From: Anthopleura xanthogrammica
Lineage: Eukaryota > Cnidaria > Anthozoa > Actiniaria > Actiniidae
DNA length: 64,000 nt
Assembly: GCA_964019055.1 (NCBI GenBank)
Contig: OZ025211.1
Span: forward strand, 11,790,400-11,854,399
Direction of reading: 5' to 3'
Shown here: in pieces, positions 25,401 to 64,000 of the stretch
Position numbering within the stretch: position 1 is the stretch's first letter
Layout: each line of letters starts with the position of its first letter
The notes under the pieces: generated by a model
Told to the model about the DNA's origin: nothing
What the model saw: only the letters and a program-made list of their open reading frames with translations
Database searches by the model: none
Program-made: the position numbers and the translations under genes

Positions 25401-27177
25401 AACATCAGTTTTATCCTGCAACACAAGAGCAAATATTTAACAATTAGTCCTCGAGTCCGAATGGTCTACGAGTCAATAGCCCATGAGGCCGAAGGCCGAA
25501 TGGGCTATTGACTCGTAGGCCATGAGGGCGAGAGGTCTAATTGTTTTAGTAAAAACCTACTAATCGGTCCAATAAAAGGATGCAAAAAGTTTTGGATTTT
25601 GCTTTAAATATATTTTTTTTGGTTTTCAAAACCGGCGCTTTTCGCTACTAGAGGTCTATCACTAATAGACCCCTAGTAGCTCAGCCAATCACAGGGCTCG
25701 ATTGGTGATAGACCATTAGTAGATTTTTTCTAATAGCCTTTATTTTTCATTAGCGGAAGTGATACTGAAAGTGCCTATAACCCCTATCTAAATATTTTCA
25801 GTTTTGATTCTACATGAAGTAAATAGTTGAATGGTAAAATATTTTTATAAGATTTGAGTGATGCATCTTGGAGATTTTCAAGGTTTATACTTCTAATATG
25901 TTAATGCTGTGATGTATCTGGAGGCTTTATTAAATATATAAAACTTTTCTGGAGCAGTAAAACATCATTAATTTTATAAAACATCATTATCTTACTCAGG
26001 GTTTATAGAAAGGTTATTGCAAATTTGTTTTCTCATAAAAATCAGTGTTTCAATTAACAAATGATGACAAATAAACTCAAATGCCTCCAGATATGTCACA
26101 ACATTAACATATTGGAAGTATAAACCTTGATATCTCAAAGATACATCACTCAAATCGTATAAAAATATTTTACCATTCAACTATATATTAACTTCATGTA
26201 GAATCAATACTGAAAATATTGAGTTAGGGTTTAAAGGCACTTTAAACATATTTTTAATTGTGAATTTCATGATTTCTGTGATATTTACCTCAACTACTTC
26301 ATGGTAAACATTAAATAATATTCACTTCGCCTTCACTAAATGATTGTTAAATACTTTTATTTACGTAAAGTGATTAATAAAGTGACTGATGGCATGAATA
26401 TTATAAAAATCAGAGCTGTAGTTGTTTTTTTTTTTTTGCAAAACCAAACAAAATATAGACTAAAAAATCCTTCAGTTATACTTGACTTATAATGTCAATG
26501 AGTTCAATTTAAGTCTAGGAAATATTCTGTGAAATTTTTCAGAACTTGGCAATACCTATGTTATTAAGCTTACAGTATATTACCGTTTTTTGTCGAAAGG
26601 AAATGACTTTCGAAAATGAACTGAAATCTTTACCAGGAAGTCATAAATATCGTATTTCTTTTAAGACTGCTGGAATAACTATATTATGCATAAGAAAAGA
26701 TGTAGCTTCAATGATTTTCTTAGCTTTTCGTTGCAATTGCTTGACAACATAAATAAGTTTTGCATTATTTAAGCTTAAGTGATGTATTTTTTATTTCTAC
26801 ATCACAGATTGAATTGATAAGCAAATGACAGCTTAGATAGAGAGTTAGACAAGAATCCATCAGCTGATCTTCCTAGAATCTTACAAAGCAATTATGTAAT
26901 AGAAATATTTCCACCTGCAGAGGTCTCATCATCAACAAATAACATCGTAAACCAACTTGCCTTTTGTCAAACAAATTTTTATCCATCGCCAAATCCATCA
27001 TAACTTATTGTTTAATTTACTTACCCACGCTTGCGTTTCTGATTTAAACTTGTATAAAGCGACTTGTGAAGCAGTCTCTATAATATTTACAACGAATTGA
27101 TCAGATTTTTTGATAGCATTCAGGTTTAATTTGAGTTCCAGTTCTGATGGCCAAGACACGCTGCTGCCAGCCGCCAT
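18992..27177 (-). CDS. DCP1: mRNA-decapping enzyme subunit 1 (DCP1), complete, 10 exons
   Basis: Cytoplasmic P-body protein that activates DCP2 to remove the 5' cap before mRNA decay. Exons in coding order: 27177-27025, 25415-25375, 24715-24588, 23726-23660, 23236-23176, 22709-22626, 21664-21311, 20533-20501, 19893-19705, 19063-18992. Phases agree at every junction and give 393 residues. Residues 1-135 form the EVH1 domain, with QVALYKF, KTDVEGALFVY, FFIMNRLNM and GIWFYDAQ matching DCP1A/B. Residues 162-178 (KVDIMSMFAKAQEQYNK) are the short motif shared by metazoan DCP1. Residues 179-300 are Gln/Pro-rich and likely disordered. Residues 350-393 are the C-terminal trimerisation helices (LTQEQLLQAMMYLMK, then FIKKLHEAYLKSL). 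The start is chosen from the EVH1 length and a TISU-like start context. Confidence 0.92.
19112..19470 (-). mobile_element. tRNA-derived SINE in a DCP1 intron, copy 1
   Basis: On the minus strand the head reads GGGCTCAGTTGGTTGAGCAC (A-box-like), then GGTTCAAGTCCCGGC (B-box-like). The body includes GGTGGTCACTGCCAGGG on the plus strand. It is closely similar to 21861-22213, so both are dispersed copies, not functional tRNA genes. Confidence 0.8.
20587..20773. mobile_element. GGCGGATCCAGG-type MITE remnant
   Basis: The left end CAGGGGCGGATCCAGGA faces a degenerate right end TTAGATCCAACCCTG. The interior has G-run and C-run blocks, as in the element at 12284. Confidence 0.6.
20941..21203. mobile_element. 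TATAGACGCATCAAG-family MITE, copy 2
   Basis: Ends TATAGACGCATCAAGCATTC and GAATGCTTGATGCATGTA are near-exact inverted repeats. The GCGCATGCTCAGGGGATTAA block sits just inside each end. It lies in a DCP1 intron. Confidence 0.85.
21861..22213 (-). mobile_element. tRNA-derived SINE in a DCP1 intron, copy 2
   Basis: Same orientation and body as 19112-19470. On the minus strand CAGTTGGTTGAGCACAGGAC and GGTTCGAGTCCCAGC mark the tRNA-like head. Flanking intron at 22214-22600 shows no coding signal. Confidence 0.8.
22933..23145. mobile_element. TAAGGCCTGGTTTAAA-family MITE with nested hairpin
   Basis: Ends TAAGGCCTGGTTTAAA and its near reverse complement at 23130-23145. An A-run and a second hairpin (AGCCTGCGAAAACAGACGT with ACGTCTGTTTTCTCAGGCT) lie inside. 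A related element is at 44122-44262. Confidence 0.8.
23294..23463. mobile_element. CAGGGCTCAAAATAACG MITE
   Basis: Exact inverted 17-bp ends. The interior repeats CTGGTCAA and GACTGGTC motifs. Related ends (CAGGGCTCG) occur at 41122-41270 and near 48288. Confidence 0.8.
23521..23640 (+). repeat. ATTC/TTTA-rich simple repeat
   Basis: Runs of ATTC, TTCATTTA and related units in a DCP1 intron, directly before the donor of exon 4 on the opposite strand. Confidence 0.85.
24311..24529. mobile_element. TTACAGTG-family MITE, copy 1
   Basis: TTACAGTGTGGGCACTCACG and TTTGAGTGCCCTCACTGTAA are inverted ends followed by GTGAACACTTCA and its complement. Copy 2 is at 58946-59155. Confidence 0.8.
25092..25325 (+). 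mobile_element. tRNA-derived SINE (box A/box B type)
   Basis: TGGCGTAGCAGTGAGAGCAC resembles a Pol III A box, and GGTTCGAGTCCCGCTGGGCT matches a B box. The tail GGATGACTAGAC is followed by AT-rich sequence. No intact tRNA cloverleaf was confirmed. It lies antisense to DCP1 in its second intron. Confidence 0.7.
25444..25735. mobile_element. Composite inverted-repeat element
   Basis: A hairpin at 25455-25535 (AATAGCCCATGAGGCCGAAG with GGGCTATTGACTCGT) is followed by a CCTACTAATCGG/ACCATTAGTAG inverted repeat at 25546-25735 that is related to 18521-18682. Confidence 0.65.
25768..26243. repeat. Long imperfect inverted repeat (about 150-bp arms)
   Basis: The left arm AAAGTGCCTATAACCC through GTATCTGGAGGC is mirrored by GCCTCCAGATATGTCACAAC through GGTTTAAAGGCACTTT. 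The RNA would form a long hairpin. It lies in the first intron of DCP1. Confidence 0.8.
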
Positions 27178-27181
27178 TTTG
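27170..27181 (-). promoter_or_regulatory. TISU-like start element of DCP1
   Basis: CAAAATGGCGGC spans the start codon. It differs from the published TISU consensus SAASATGGCGGC at one place (A for the second S). TISU acts in genes with very short 5' UTRs as both YY1-bound promoter element and scanning-free initiator. Confidence 0.5.
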
Positions 27182-29339
27182 AATATCGGATCTTGTCATA
27201 AAACCAACCGCTGACCAAAAGACATGCTACGTTTATTTACGCACAGAGTTGATGAAGTGCGCACTGTGCTCAATACTAGTGAAAGTGCCGCTTAGTGCTA
27301 CTAAAAGCCAGTCGCTAAGCCACTCCAAAGCCAGAACTGTATTGTTTCCCCCCGATCTTATTCAGAATTTTAAGCTTTTCTTAAACGTGGAATGCGCCGG
27401 AAAAGGGAGGGGGGAATGGAATTTCCATAGCCTATTTTGTATTAAAGTGGGGAATAAAACGAATATGATACCAGCTTCCCCTCCCCTTAGGCATGGAATA
27501 TTAAAAAAAGCTTTTTAAGGCTGACCAAGAAAATAATCGCTGTAATTAAAAAAGAATAAAGAATAAAGCAAATTAATAGTAAATTTGTCGTTCTTGACGT
27601 TAAAATCGCCCCCTAACGCCCCAGCATCAGTTTTCTCTTCGGCGCCCCCACTTTACGAAAGTAGGTGTACTCACCCCAACTTTTTGGGGATTATTATGGA
27701 GGTATAAAAACTGACACTCTTCAGCTAAAGCAATTTCGAGTGCATTAAGAGTTCTTGTCACAAGGATAGCCGATTTCCGAAATGGCTAATAACCAAGTAT
27801 ATTTAAGTGTGCATAAAGAGAATTTCTCACGAAATGGTTTGGCACTGAGGGCAATTTATTTTTAACTCTATTTATCAATCAAAATTTTATGAAACATAAA
27901 CTGAAGTACTTATTTTGAAAATAAATAGAGGTCATAATACAGTACATAACAGAGCGAGGTCTCTCTTTGAGCTGTAAATGGAAAGGTTCCAAAACAGAAA
28001 CAAAACAGATAATTAGTTCCATTACAGATCAATTCTTAAAACCAGTTCTTGGAGATTTTCATAAGTTTGTATTTATCAGTTTCGTATCCGGCTAGATGTT
28101 CTAAGCTATGGAGAAACTGAAAATTATGTTTGTAGATATTCTGAAAAGGCGGGAAAAAGCTGGCGGTCGCGCCTGCGTACCGTGTGATTTGCTCGGCTTT
28201 TTGCTTCGTGTTATTTGTCTCCTGCCGAATTTTTTTCAGCCGGAATCTTGTTCACGCATCTTAAATTAAAATGCACGAAGTGAATAATTAACTGAAACCC
28301 TTGACCTTGTTGGCAAAATGAACATGAATTCATTTAAAGTCTTGAGAGCAGTCGTTATGGTCTTTTCAGTTGTGGGAAGGATCGGAAAGAACCCGGAAAA
28401 CGTGTGGAAAATCAATCGATCTTCAAGAAGCCGTACGTGTTTGAAAAGATTGAAAAATGAAGATCTTTCGATTCTTCGAGGGACCACGAAAAACACAGAA
28501 AACAAAGACAAAAGAAAGTAGTAAGTTGCTTTATTCAGAATTAAATTTAAGTAATTACAAGTAAAAACTGTGAGGTTATAAATTTGAGAGAGTTAACAGT
28601 ATTTAAAACTTGGCTGTAGCACTGAAAGGCCTCTGCTAATGTAAACCTGAGTTAGTTAAATATTTTTTTTCAATCGAAATTATTTATTTAATCGAATAAG
28701 CTCCTTTACGGTGGTGTAGTTAGTGGAGTTGAAATGCGGGGGAATCACTAGGACATACTGAAGTAAAGGAAGCTCGGAGAGTTAAGTCATCTCATTAGCT
28801 GGCGTTGGATCAAGTCATCAGACGGAAACAATTGAATAGAATAAAATTCACAATATTATCGTTTGAGGGGGAGTTGGAAGTTATGCTCTTTTAGATGGTA
28901 GAGATTTCTATAAGATGATTTCAATATTAACTGAATGTTGGCGCGTTTCATAGTCCTCCCACTTAATGCCGGACATACTTTTTTGAATACTATATCATTC
29001 CTGTTTGACAGGGCCATTTTTTGAACTAGAGGCGAAATACTAAGAAAGGGGTAAGTCTCATCTATAGTAGAACTATTATAGTCAAATAGATAATATATAT
29101 AACTCTTATAATATATTAGGAATCAAAGGGGAACTAAGATATAAGATGAACAAAGATGTATTTGCTGAACAAAAGGGGAAACAGTCATTCCATGGATATC
29201 TGATCAATACCATTCATCTGTCCATCCGTCCGTCCGTCCGTCTATTATTTATGTTATCCTTATAGCTTTTTACGAGGGTAACATATTGAATTAACCTCCA
29301 ATTTATCTAACGTATGGTCCTCAAAAAGAAATAGATAAA

Positions 29340-29388
29340 GAAATAAAGAAATAATAATAATAACAACAACAACAATAATAATAATAAT

Positions 29389-29422
<34 letters not shown>

Positions 29423-29450
29423 GTAATAATAATAATGATAACCACTATTT
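29340..29450 (+). repeat. AAT/AAC trinucleotide microsatellite
   Basis: Imperfect AAT and AAC repeats, interrupted once by AATATT. Confidence 0.95.
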
Positions 29451-29674
29451 ATTGGATCCATATATAATAATAGTAATAAAAATCTCAATGCTTTTACAAA
29501 ATATTAGAAACATGGTACTTAATACTGAATACTGAAAAACTAATACTTAATCCTAATACTAATACTTAAAACTGAAACTTATTACTAATATATACTTTAT
29601 ATAGAATTTAAAAAAAAGGAAAAAATTGTATAAAAAGAAAAATTGATATCACTATTTATATTATTATTTATATA

Positions 29675-29682
29675 ATAATATT

Positions 29683-29737
<55 letters not shown>

Positions 29738-29745
29738 TAATAAGT
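29675..29745 (+). repeat. AAT trinucleotide microsatellite
   Basis: Near-perfect run of AAT units. Confidence 0.95.
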
Positions 29746-29771
29746 TACTAAAACAATGATATACTGACTAT

Positions 29772-30022
29772 TTATAAAATATTTGCTTCATGGTTGTTTA
29801 ATCTAAAATCCTCTAAAATGTTTTTATTTCGAAAAGGGGTTCTTGACCCTCTTATGCACAAATGGACAGTTCTTAAAATGTTAAAGTTCAAAATAGTTCT
29901 TATCCAAGTGATAACGCTGGCGTAGTCCTCTCCTGATTTCGTTGCTAGTAGGTTGGCCAGGTTCCGTAAAAATATTTGGCTTTCGGTGCCCATTCCTCCA
30001 TTTGTTCCAAATATTTAGCGGT
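29772..30022 (-). pseudogene. Retrotransposon C-terminal relic
   Basis: Reading leftward, the sequence gives IFGTNGGMGTESQIFLRNLA, then ATKSGEDYASVITWIRT and HLCIRGSRTP. This Gly-Met-Gly...Ala-x3-Gly-Glu-x-Tyr...Leu-Cys-Ile-Arg-Gly-Ser-Arg series is a familiar retroelement reverse-transcriptase tail in cnidarian and insect genomes. The remainder of the element is not visible. The class is given from memory and not verified. Confidence 0.55.
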
Positions 30023-30048
30023 GTGAATGTTCCCATTTCGACGTTTAG

Positions 30049-30049
30049 G

Positions 30050-30111
<62 letters not shown>
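30049..30111 (+). repeat. AAT trinucleotide microsatellite beside the retroelement relic
   Basis: A near-perfect AAT run starting about 27 bp from the upstream edge of the relic. Confidence 0.95.
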
Positions 30112-30112
<1 letters not shown>

Positions 30113-31199
30113 TTCGTCTATAATGTTCATCTAATAATGCATTCTACGACCCTCCTTCTACCAAATAAGCATAACAATATCTATCTTTTTTGTCATTTGT
30201 TTACATTCAGTTATCGCGCATGCAGTTTGATCATCACGAGTTTCACTTCTTAGCGTAAAACCCGGTTTATATAGTAGACTGTAAGTCGGGGTTTTGTCTT
30301 GCATGGTTTTAAATACGTGAACGGTCTGAAAGGCGGAAGTGCTTTTTAACCCTCCCGCCAACACTGATCATCCTCCACTCCTTGGCCTAATGTGTGTGTG
30401 CAACTCCTTCGCGCCTAACCAACCTGGAGCCATACTCTTTAGACTTCTTGACATAACCAATTATCATCAACGTAGGAAGCAATCAATATACATATACTAA
30501 ATTAGCTTTTGTTTAGTAATACATGAATTACATCCAATGTGTCAAGCCATACTTTTTTAGAGATACTACTTGAAAAAGATATCGATTTAATTCGAAGAAA
30601 TTGTCAACAGAAAGCCTCCTTTTCCTCCAGTACATCCACGCATACCTAATGATTAATGAAAAGATGTCAGCAAGAACTTGAATATCGGCTGAAACAGTCA
30701 ACTTAAACAAGTTAGACCAGATAATAGAAGAGCTGAACGTTTTATTCCTGTGCACGCCTAGAATGAGCAGATAAATGGCAAGGCAACGGGTGACCTTTAA
30801 ATGACTTCAGCGTCGTTATAAATAAATCGATAGTCCATTGAATTGTATTTCCATGAGTCACTATCTAAAGCTAAACTAAACCCCGGGCTTCGTATAACCT
30901 AATTCAGTCAAGCATTCTTCTCACTGACAAGTAATCGCAAATGCATTTAATTTTGCAATATCCAAATAATTCGATTATTCATGAAAGTCAAGTCACGAAA
31001 ACATACTGTTTTTTTTTAATAGGATGGTAATTGCTCTGGTAGCCTATCGAACTCAAAATACCATGTTTTGGCGGCTCTGTTTCAAGATACCGCGCTCATA
31101 GTTATCAGCTGAGGTAACCTTCATGTAATTTGTGTGCCTACAACTCAAGAATGATTATAACATTTTTCAAGTAATACAAATAGAAGCTGATGGTCTTAG

Positions 31200-31532
31200 T
31201 CAGAAATGAGGAGTTATTCCGTGCAAGACTGCAGTCTTCTGAAGTGTATCATTATAGTTGAACACAAATGATGTATTCATGTACATGTTGTAGAAGCTTG
31301 TAGGCGGTAACAGTCCAAACGCTTTTGTGTTTACCAAGGGTTTCGATCTGTTGTCATTATTCAAAAATCCCACTATATATTGGGGCAGTGTATTTAGATA
31401 TTTCATCCCATTCCTCTTCAGGCTTTTAAGAGTTGGATATCCGGTTTTTGTATAGCTTCTTGTAGAAAAAGGTATTTCTACAGACACTGTACTTAATGGA
31501 ATAATTCGATTGTCATGCATGGAGTAGCGCAT
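31200..31532 (-). CDS. Unrecognised 110-codon ORF, possibly part of an unknown gene
   Basis: An open frame from ATG at 31532 to a stop at 31200 with ordinary amino-acid composition, longer than most spurious frames in this AT-rich spacer. No domain, signal peptide or membrane helix was recognised. A second minus-strand frame upstream (about 31874-31698) ends at a possible donor (GAAAG|GTTGAG), so the two could be exons of one gene, but no convincing acceptor was fixed. It may also be chance or a degraded repeat. Confidence 0.2.
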   Translation of the reverse strand: MRYSMHDNRIIPLSTVSVEIPFSTRSYTKTGYPTLKSLKRNGMKYLNTLPQYIVGFLNNDNRSKPLVNTKAFGLLPPTSFYNMYMNTSFVFNYNDTLQKTAVLHGITPHF

Positions 31533-31874
31533 AATAACAGAGTGTGCGTTCTATTTTCTTGTTATCAAGATTAAAAATACCAGAAAAACTACCCCGGCTT
31601 TATCATAACAAGTAGTCGACAGAAAAAAAAATGTTGAATGTCAAAAATAGTGATGATCCCATTGAGGATCGCCAAGTCTGCCAAAGAAAAAATCTCAACC
31701 TTTCTCGAATAATGCTTTGAAGATATCACAGGGCTCTTTATAATTATTGCTAAAACCTCTATCGCTCAACTGTGCGCTGGAAAATCTCATATCCTCTAAT
31801 AACGTTGGGCCAGACAGACATTGTTTTGAAACTATAGAAGTGTGTTGCCTTGCACTTCGATACGCAAAGCCAAA

Positions 31875-32158
31875 CCAGCTGATCTGAAATAGTGACGTAG
31901 AAAGGACGTCACTGATCATGTAGCCTGCGAAAATTGACTTATAAAAGTTTATATCTGAGATAAATCAAGATTTTCAGGAGAAGTCAGTGATTGATATTTT
32001 GTAGACATTTACTATGATATTCATTGTTGAGTGAGGAAATAAATAAAAAAAATAATAAAAAAACCGTTTCCCGAGTCGCCGGGCTACTAAGGATGACGCC
32101 TCAGTTTTGTAAATTTTCTCGATTCTGATTGGCTGATATTTTTCCTCAGATCAGCTGG
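31875..32158. mobile_element. CCAGCTGATCTGAAATA-family MITE, copy 1
   Basis: Ends CCAGCTGATCTGA and TCAGATCAGCTGG are inverted repeats. The interior shares CTTATAAAAGTTT, TAGATTTTCAGGAGA-like sequence and AGTCGCCGGGCTACTAA with copy 2 at 42206-42489. Confidence 0.85.
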
Positions 32159-33791
32159 AAATGAATCAATTGGCGTTCAAAAACCCGAGATCTGCAAAGC
32201 CAATGAGATCAGGAGATAATTTATAAACGGTAGGCCTAAACTTGGGACTCTCTTTTCGATCGATTCCTCCCATTCTTCAGTCCTTGCGGTGTGTCCAACC
32301 ATTTGATGAAAAGATCTCTCTACTGAACTTAAATTAACTTGAACTTTGCGTTGCTCTTTCAAATGCTACTGAAGGTGGGAGTACACTTACTTCCCTTTAC
32401 TAGCGGTGAGTTCGAGTTGGAAAGGAAAAACGAGGAAAAAGAATATTATTTGCTCTTATTCTCAGGATTTCAAAAGAACTGCGAGCTTTACTTGCTCCAA
32501 TAGAATATAAAGTACGGAAGGAAGGAAGGGTGGATCTAAAAGTTTAGTCACGTGGCAGTAAAACTCCATTGCGAACTGAAAACCCACGCAAAAAAATGAA
32601 AGGCCCGACACCCACGCCTGTCAGGCAATAGATTTGCTAGTCCCAACCTATCGAAGTGATCATTGAAACGTCTTAAACTGATCTCTTTGCCTTTTTAGCC
32701 TCGGAAGATTTGCAAAAGCTGATGGAACGATTTTTATCAATTTTTTCTGATATCTTAACGCAAGGAGCATTAAGGTAAATGTTTTCTCATTGTGCGATAA
32801 TGGAGCCTACTTCAGTATAGATTTGCGCGCGCGCAGAAAAGAACGGATGCTTACTTCAAAATATCGCGAAAATATGAAATATGAAACTGAATTCATCACT
32901 TAGTCGAGAAAAACTAAAATAAAAAACTTGAAACGTGAAATACGAAAGAAGATTAGTATTTTTCTTTGAGTACAGGTGCCTTGTTAATTTAAACCCTCAA
33001 GAGCGAAACTATCTCATCCATTCTTTTGTAGTTGAGCAGCTCACAATTCCAATCCATTAGGCTCTGATGAATAATTTAGCATAATTCCCATCGACTAAAG
33101 AAAATCGAGCTGTATGTGATCCTAAATAAATTTTCCTTCAAAATATCTATAATGTTTATTATTTAAAAAAAAAAAAAGAGTCAGTTGTATTATTGGACAT
33201 TGACCAAAAAATTGGTTTATTTGGATAACTCGTCGAGCATATCTGCGCGGTTATGATAGATGATAGGGTATGATATCTTCCTTTTGCAATACTAATCGTA
33301 TTTTCCACGGCTGGAACTGTTTGAAGCTTGCTCCGTAACTAATTCAATTTATGTATCGCTCAGTCAGTAACGCATTGCTTGAGCAGTGAACACATTTTTG
33401 ACATACGGCTGATACCCTTGTCACAACACAGTACTTAGACTGTTAGACCAAGTTCCGGACGAAAAGCTGGCCTGAGTGAAGAGCCCAAGCAGCCTCAGTG
33501 GCTCTTTCACCGATCCCATAAAATGTGTTTTCTTAATTGAGCATGACGTGACAATCTAAAGGTTCATTGTCGGGGGTGGTAAGGAGGCGTAACTTGTCCC
33601 CGTTGCCATAGAAACTATTGTTTTCTTTGCTAGCTATATCCCGTTAATCGTTGATCACGCAAAACATAAAGAGCTTTCCATATATTAAATTTCCCGTATG
33701 TAAGTACCACTGGTCTGATCGGACAGAGGAATTTTATAAACAATGAATTCATGATGTGATTGTGGGAAGTTATTGACATGGCGGTAGCGTA

Positions 33792-63569
<29,778 letters not shown>

Positions 63570-64000
63570 GTAAGAAACTTACCATACAAACCAATCCAAT
63601 CGAAAAGAGCGGGAAAATTTGACTTCGACATAATGGTAGACGCGTCTACCTGAAGAACCTAAAAGAGCGGGAAAAGTGGAACACCTCAATCGGAAGACCA
63701 AGTTTTCCGGAACTTTCCGATCAGAATAACGCATACCATTTGTTTTCCAACCGGAATTTCCGGGTTTTTTTTCGATTAAATAAATAGTAAGCACCCCTGA
63801 TCAAAGTATTTTGTGCAAAGCTTGGTTTCCACCATTTTTCTTTAAAAAAATTGTCAACTCTGGATGGTGTTTGTAATTTCAATATCTCGAAAACGAGTTT
63901 GGGACAATTAATTTTTCTTCCATTATTTTGAATGTTTTATTTAATTATGTGGCGTGCAAAAAAGCTTTTTTTGAAAGTTTTCTAAATTACTTTATGCTAA

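Larger units (their letters stand above)
27178..33791. other. Spacer between divergent DCP1 and calcium-channel genes
   Basis: DCP1 starts leftward at 27177 and the channel starts rightward near 33792, so this spacer should contain both promoters. It holds ATT microsatellites, a retroelement relic at 29772-30022, a MITE at 31875-32158 and two unexplained minus-strand ORFs. Short plus-strand ORFs such as 28318-28521 show no family resemblance. Confidence 0.5.

Noticed and set aside
28318..28521. A 67-codon plus-strand ORF with a hydrophobic N-terminus (MNSFKVLRAVVMVFSVVG)
   Set aside because: No family resemblance, no second exon found, and the minus strand is equally open over the same bases. 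Kept only as unexplained spacer.
29945..30253. ORFs with long poly-Ile or poly-Tyr runs
   Set aside because: They are translations of the AAT microsatellite.

Overview
The window is animal nuclear DNA. It is AT-rich, its genes are split into many short exons, and its introns and intergenic spacers are crowded with short inverted-repeat elements and tRNA-derived SINEs. Gene content and repeat style point to a cnidarian, most likely an anthozoan such as a stony coral. That placement is inference; no single sequence proves it.

Layout. (1) 1-2821, + strand: the 3' half of a SUV39H-type histone H3K9 methyltransferase (pre-SET, SET, post-SET); the 5' part, expected to encode the chromodomain, lies left of the window. 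(2) 2822-6867: spacer filled with inverted-repeat elements. (3) 6868-13221, + strand: a six-exon gene for a small type I membrane protein with a signal peptide, one Ig-like domain, a Thr-rich stalk built from two tandem-duplicated 48-nt exons, and a glycine-zipper membrane helix. Its introns hold a GGTA satellite and a dead LINE. (4) 14555-15176, + strand: a possible two-exon C2H2 finger gene. (5) 15177-18991: a run of MITEs. (6) 18992-27177, - strand: a complete ten-exon DCP1 decapping-activator gene whose start codon lies in a TISU-like element. (7) 27178-33791: spacer with ATT microsatellites, a retroelement relic and unexplained minus-strand ORFs. (8) 33792-63569, + strand: about 30 exons of an L-type (Cav1) voltage-gated calcium channel alpha-1 subunit, from the N-terminus through IIIS6. 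Domain IV and the C-terminus lie to the right.

The genes have unrelated cell roles (heterochromatin, a cell-surface Ig protein, mRNA decay, calcium entry) and do not form an operon. The clearest unusual signal is in the calcium channel: a textbook U12-type AT-AC intron in IS1 (34299-34503) and a second, probable U12-type GT-AG intron after IIS6 (55519-56448). Others are a tandem micro-exon duplication with only synonymous changes, a MITE family concentrated in the channel's later introns and twice fused end-to-end to other MITEs, and a degenerate hammerhead-like fold in a repeat.

All exon boundaries were placed by eye from reading frame, splice signals and remembered family sequences. Phases agree across every junction in the four best-supported models. 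No alignment, database search or RNA evidence was available.
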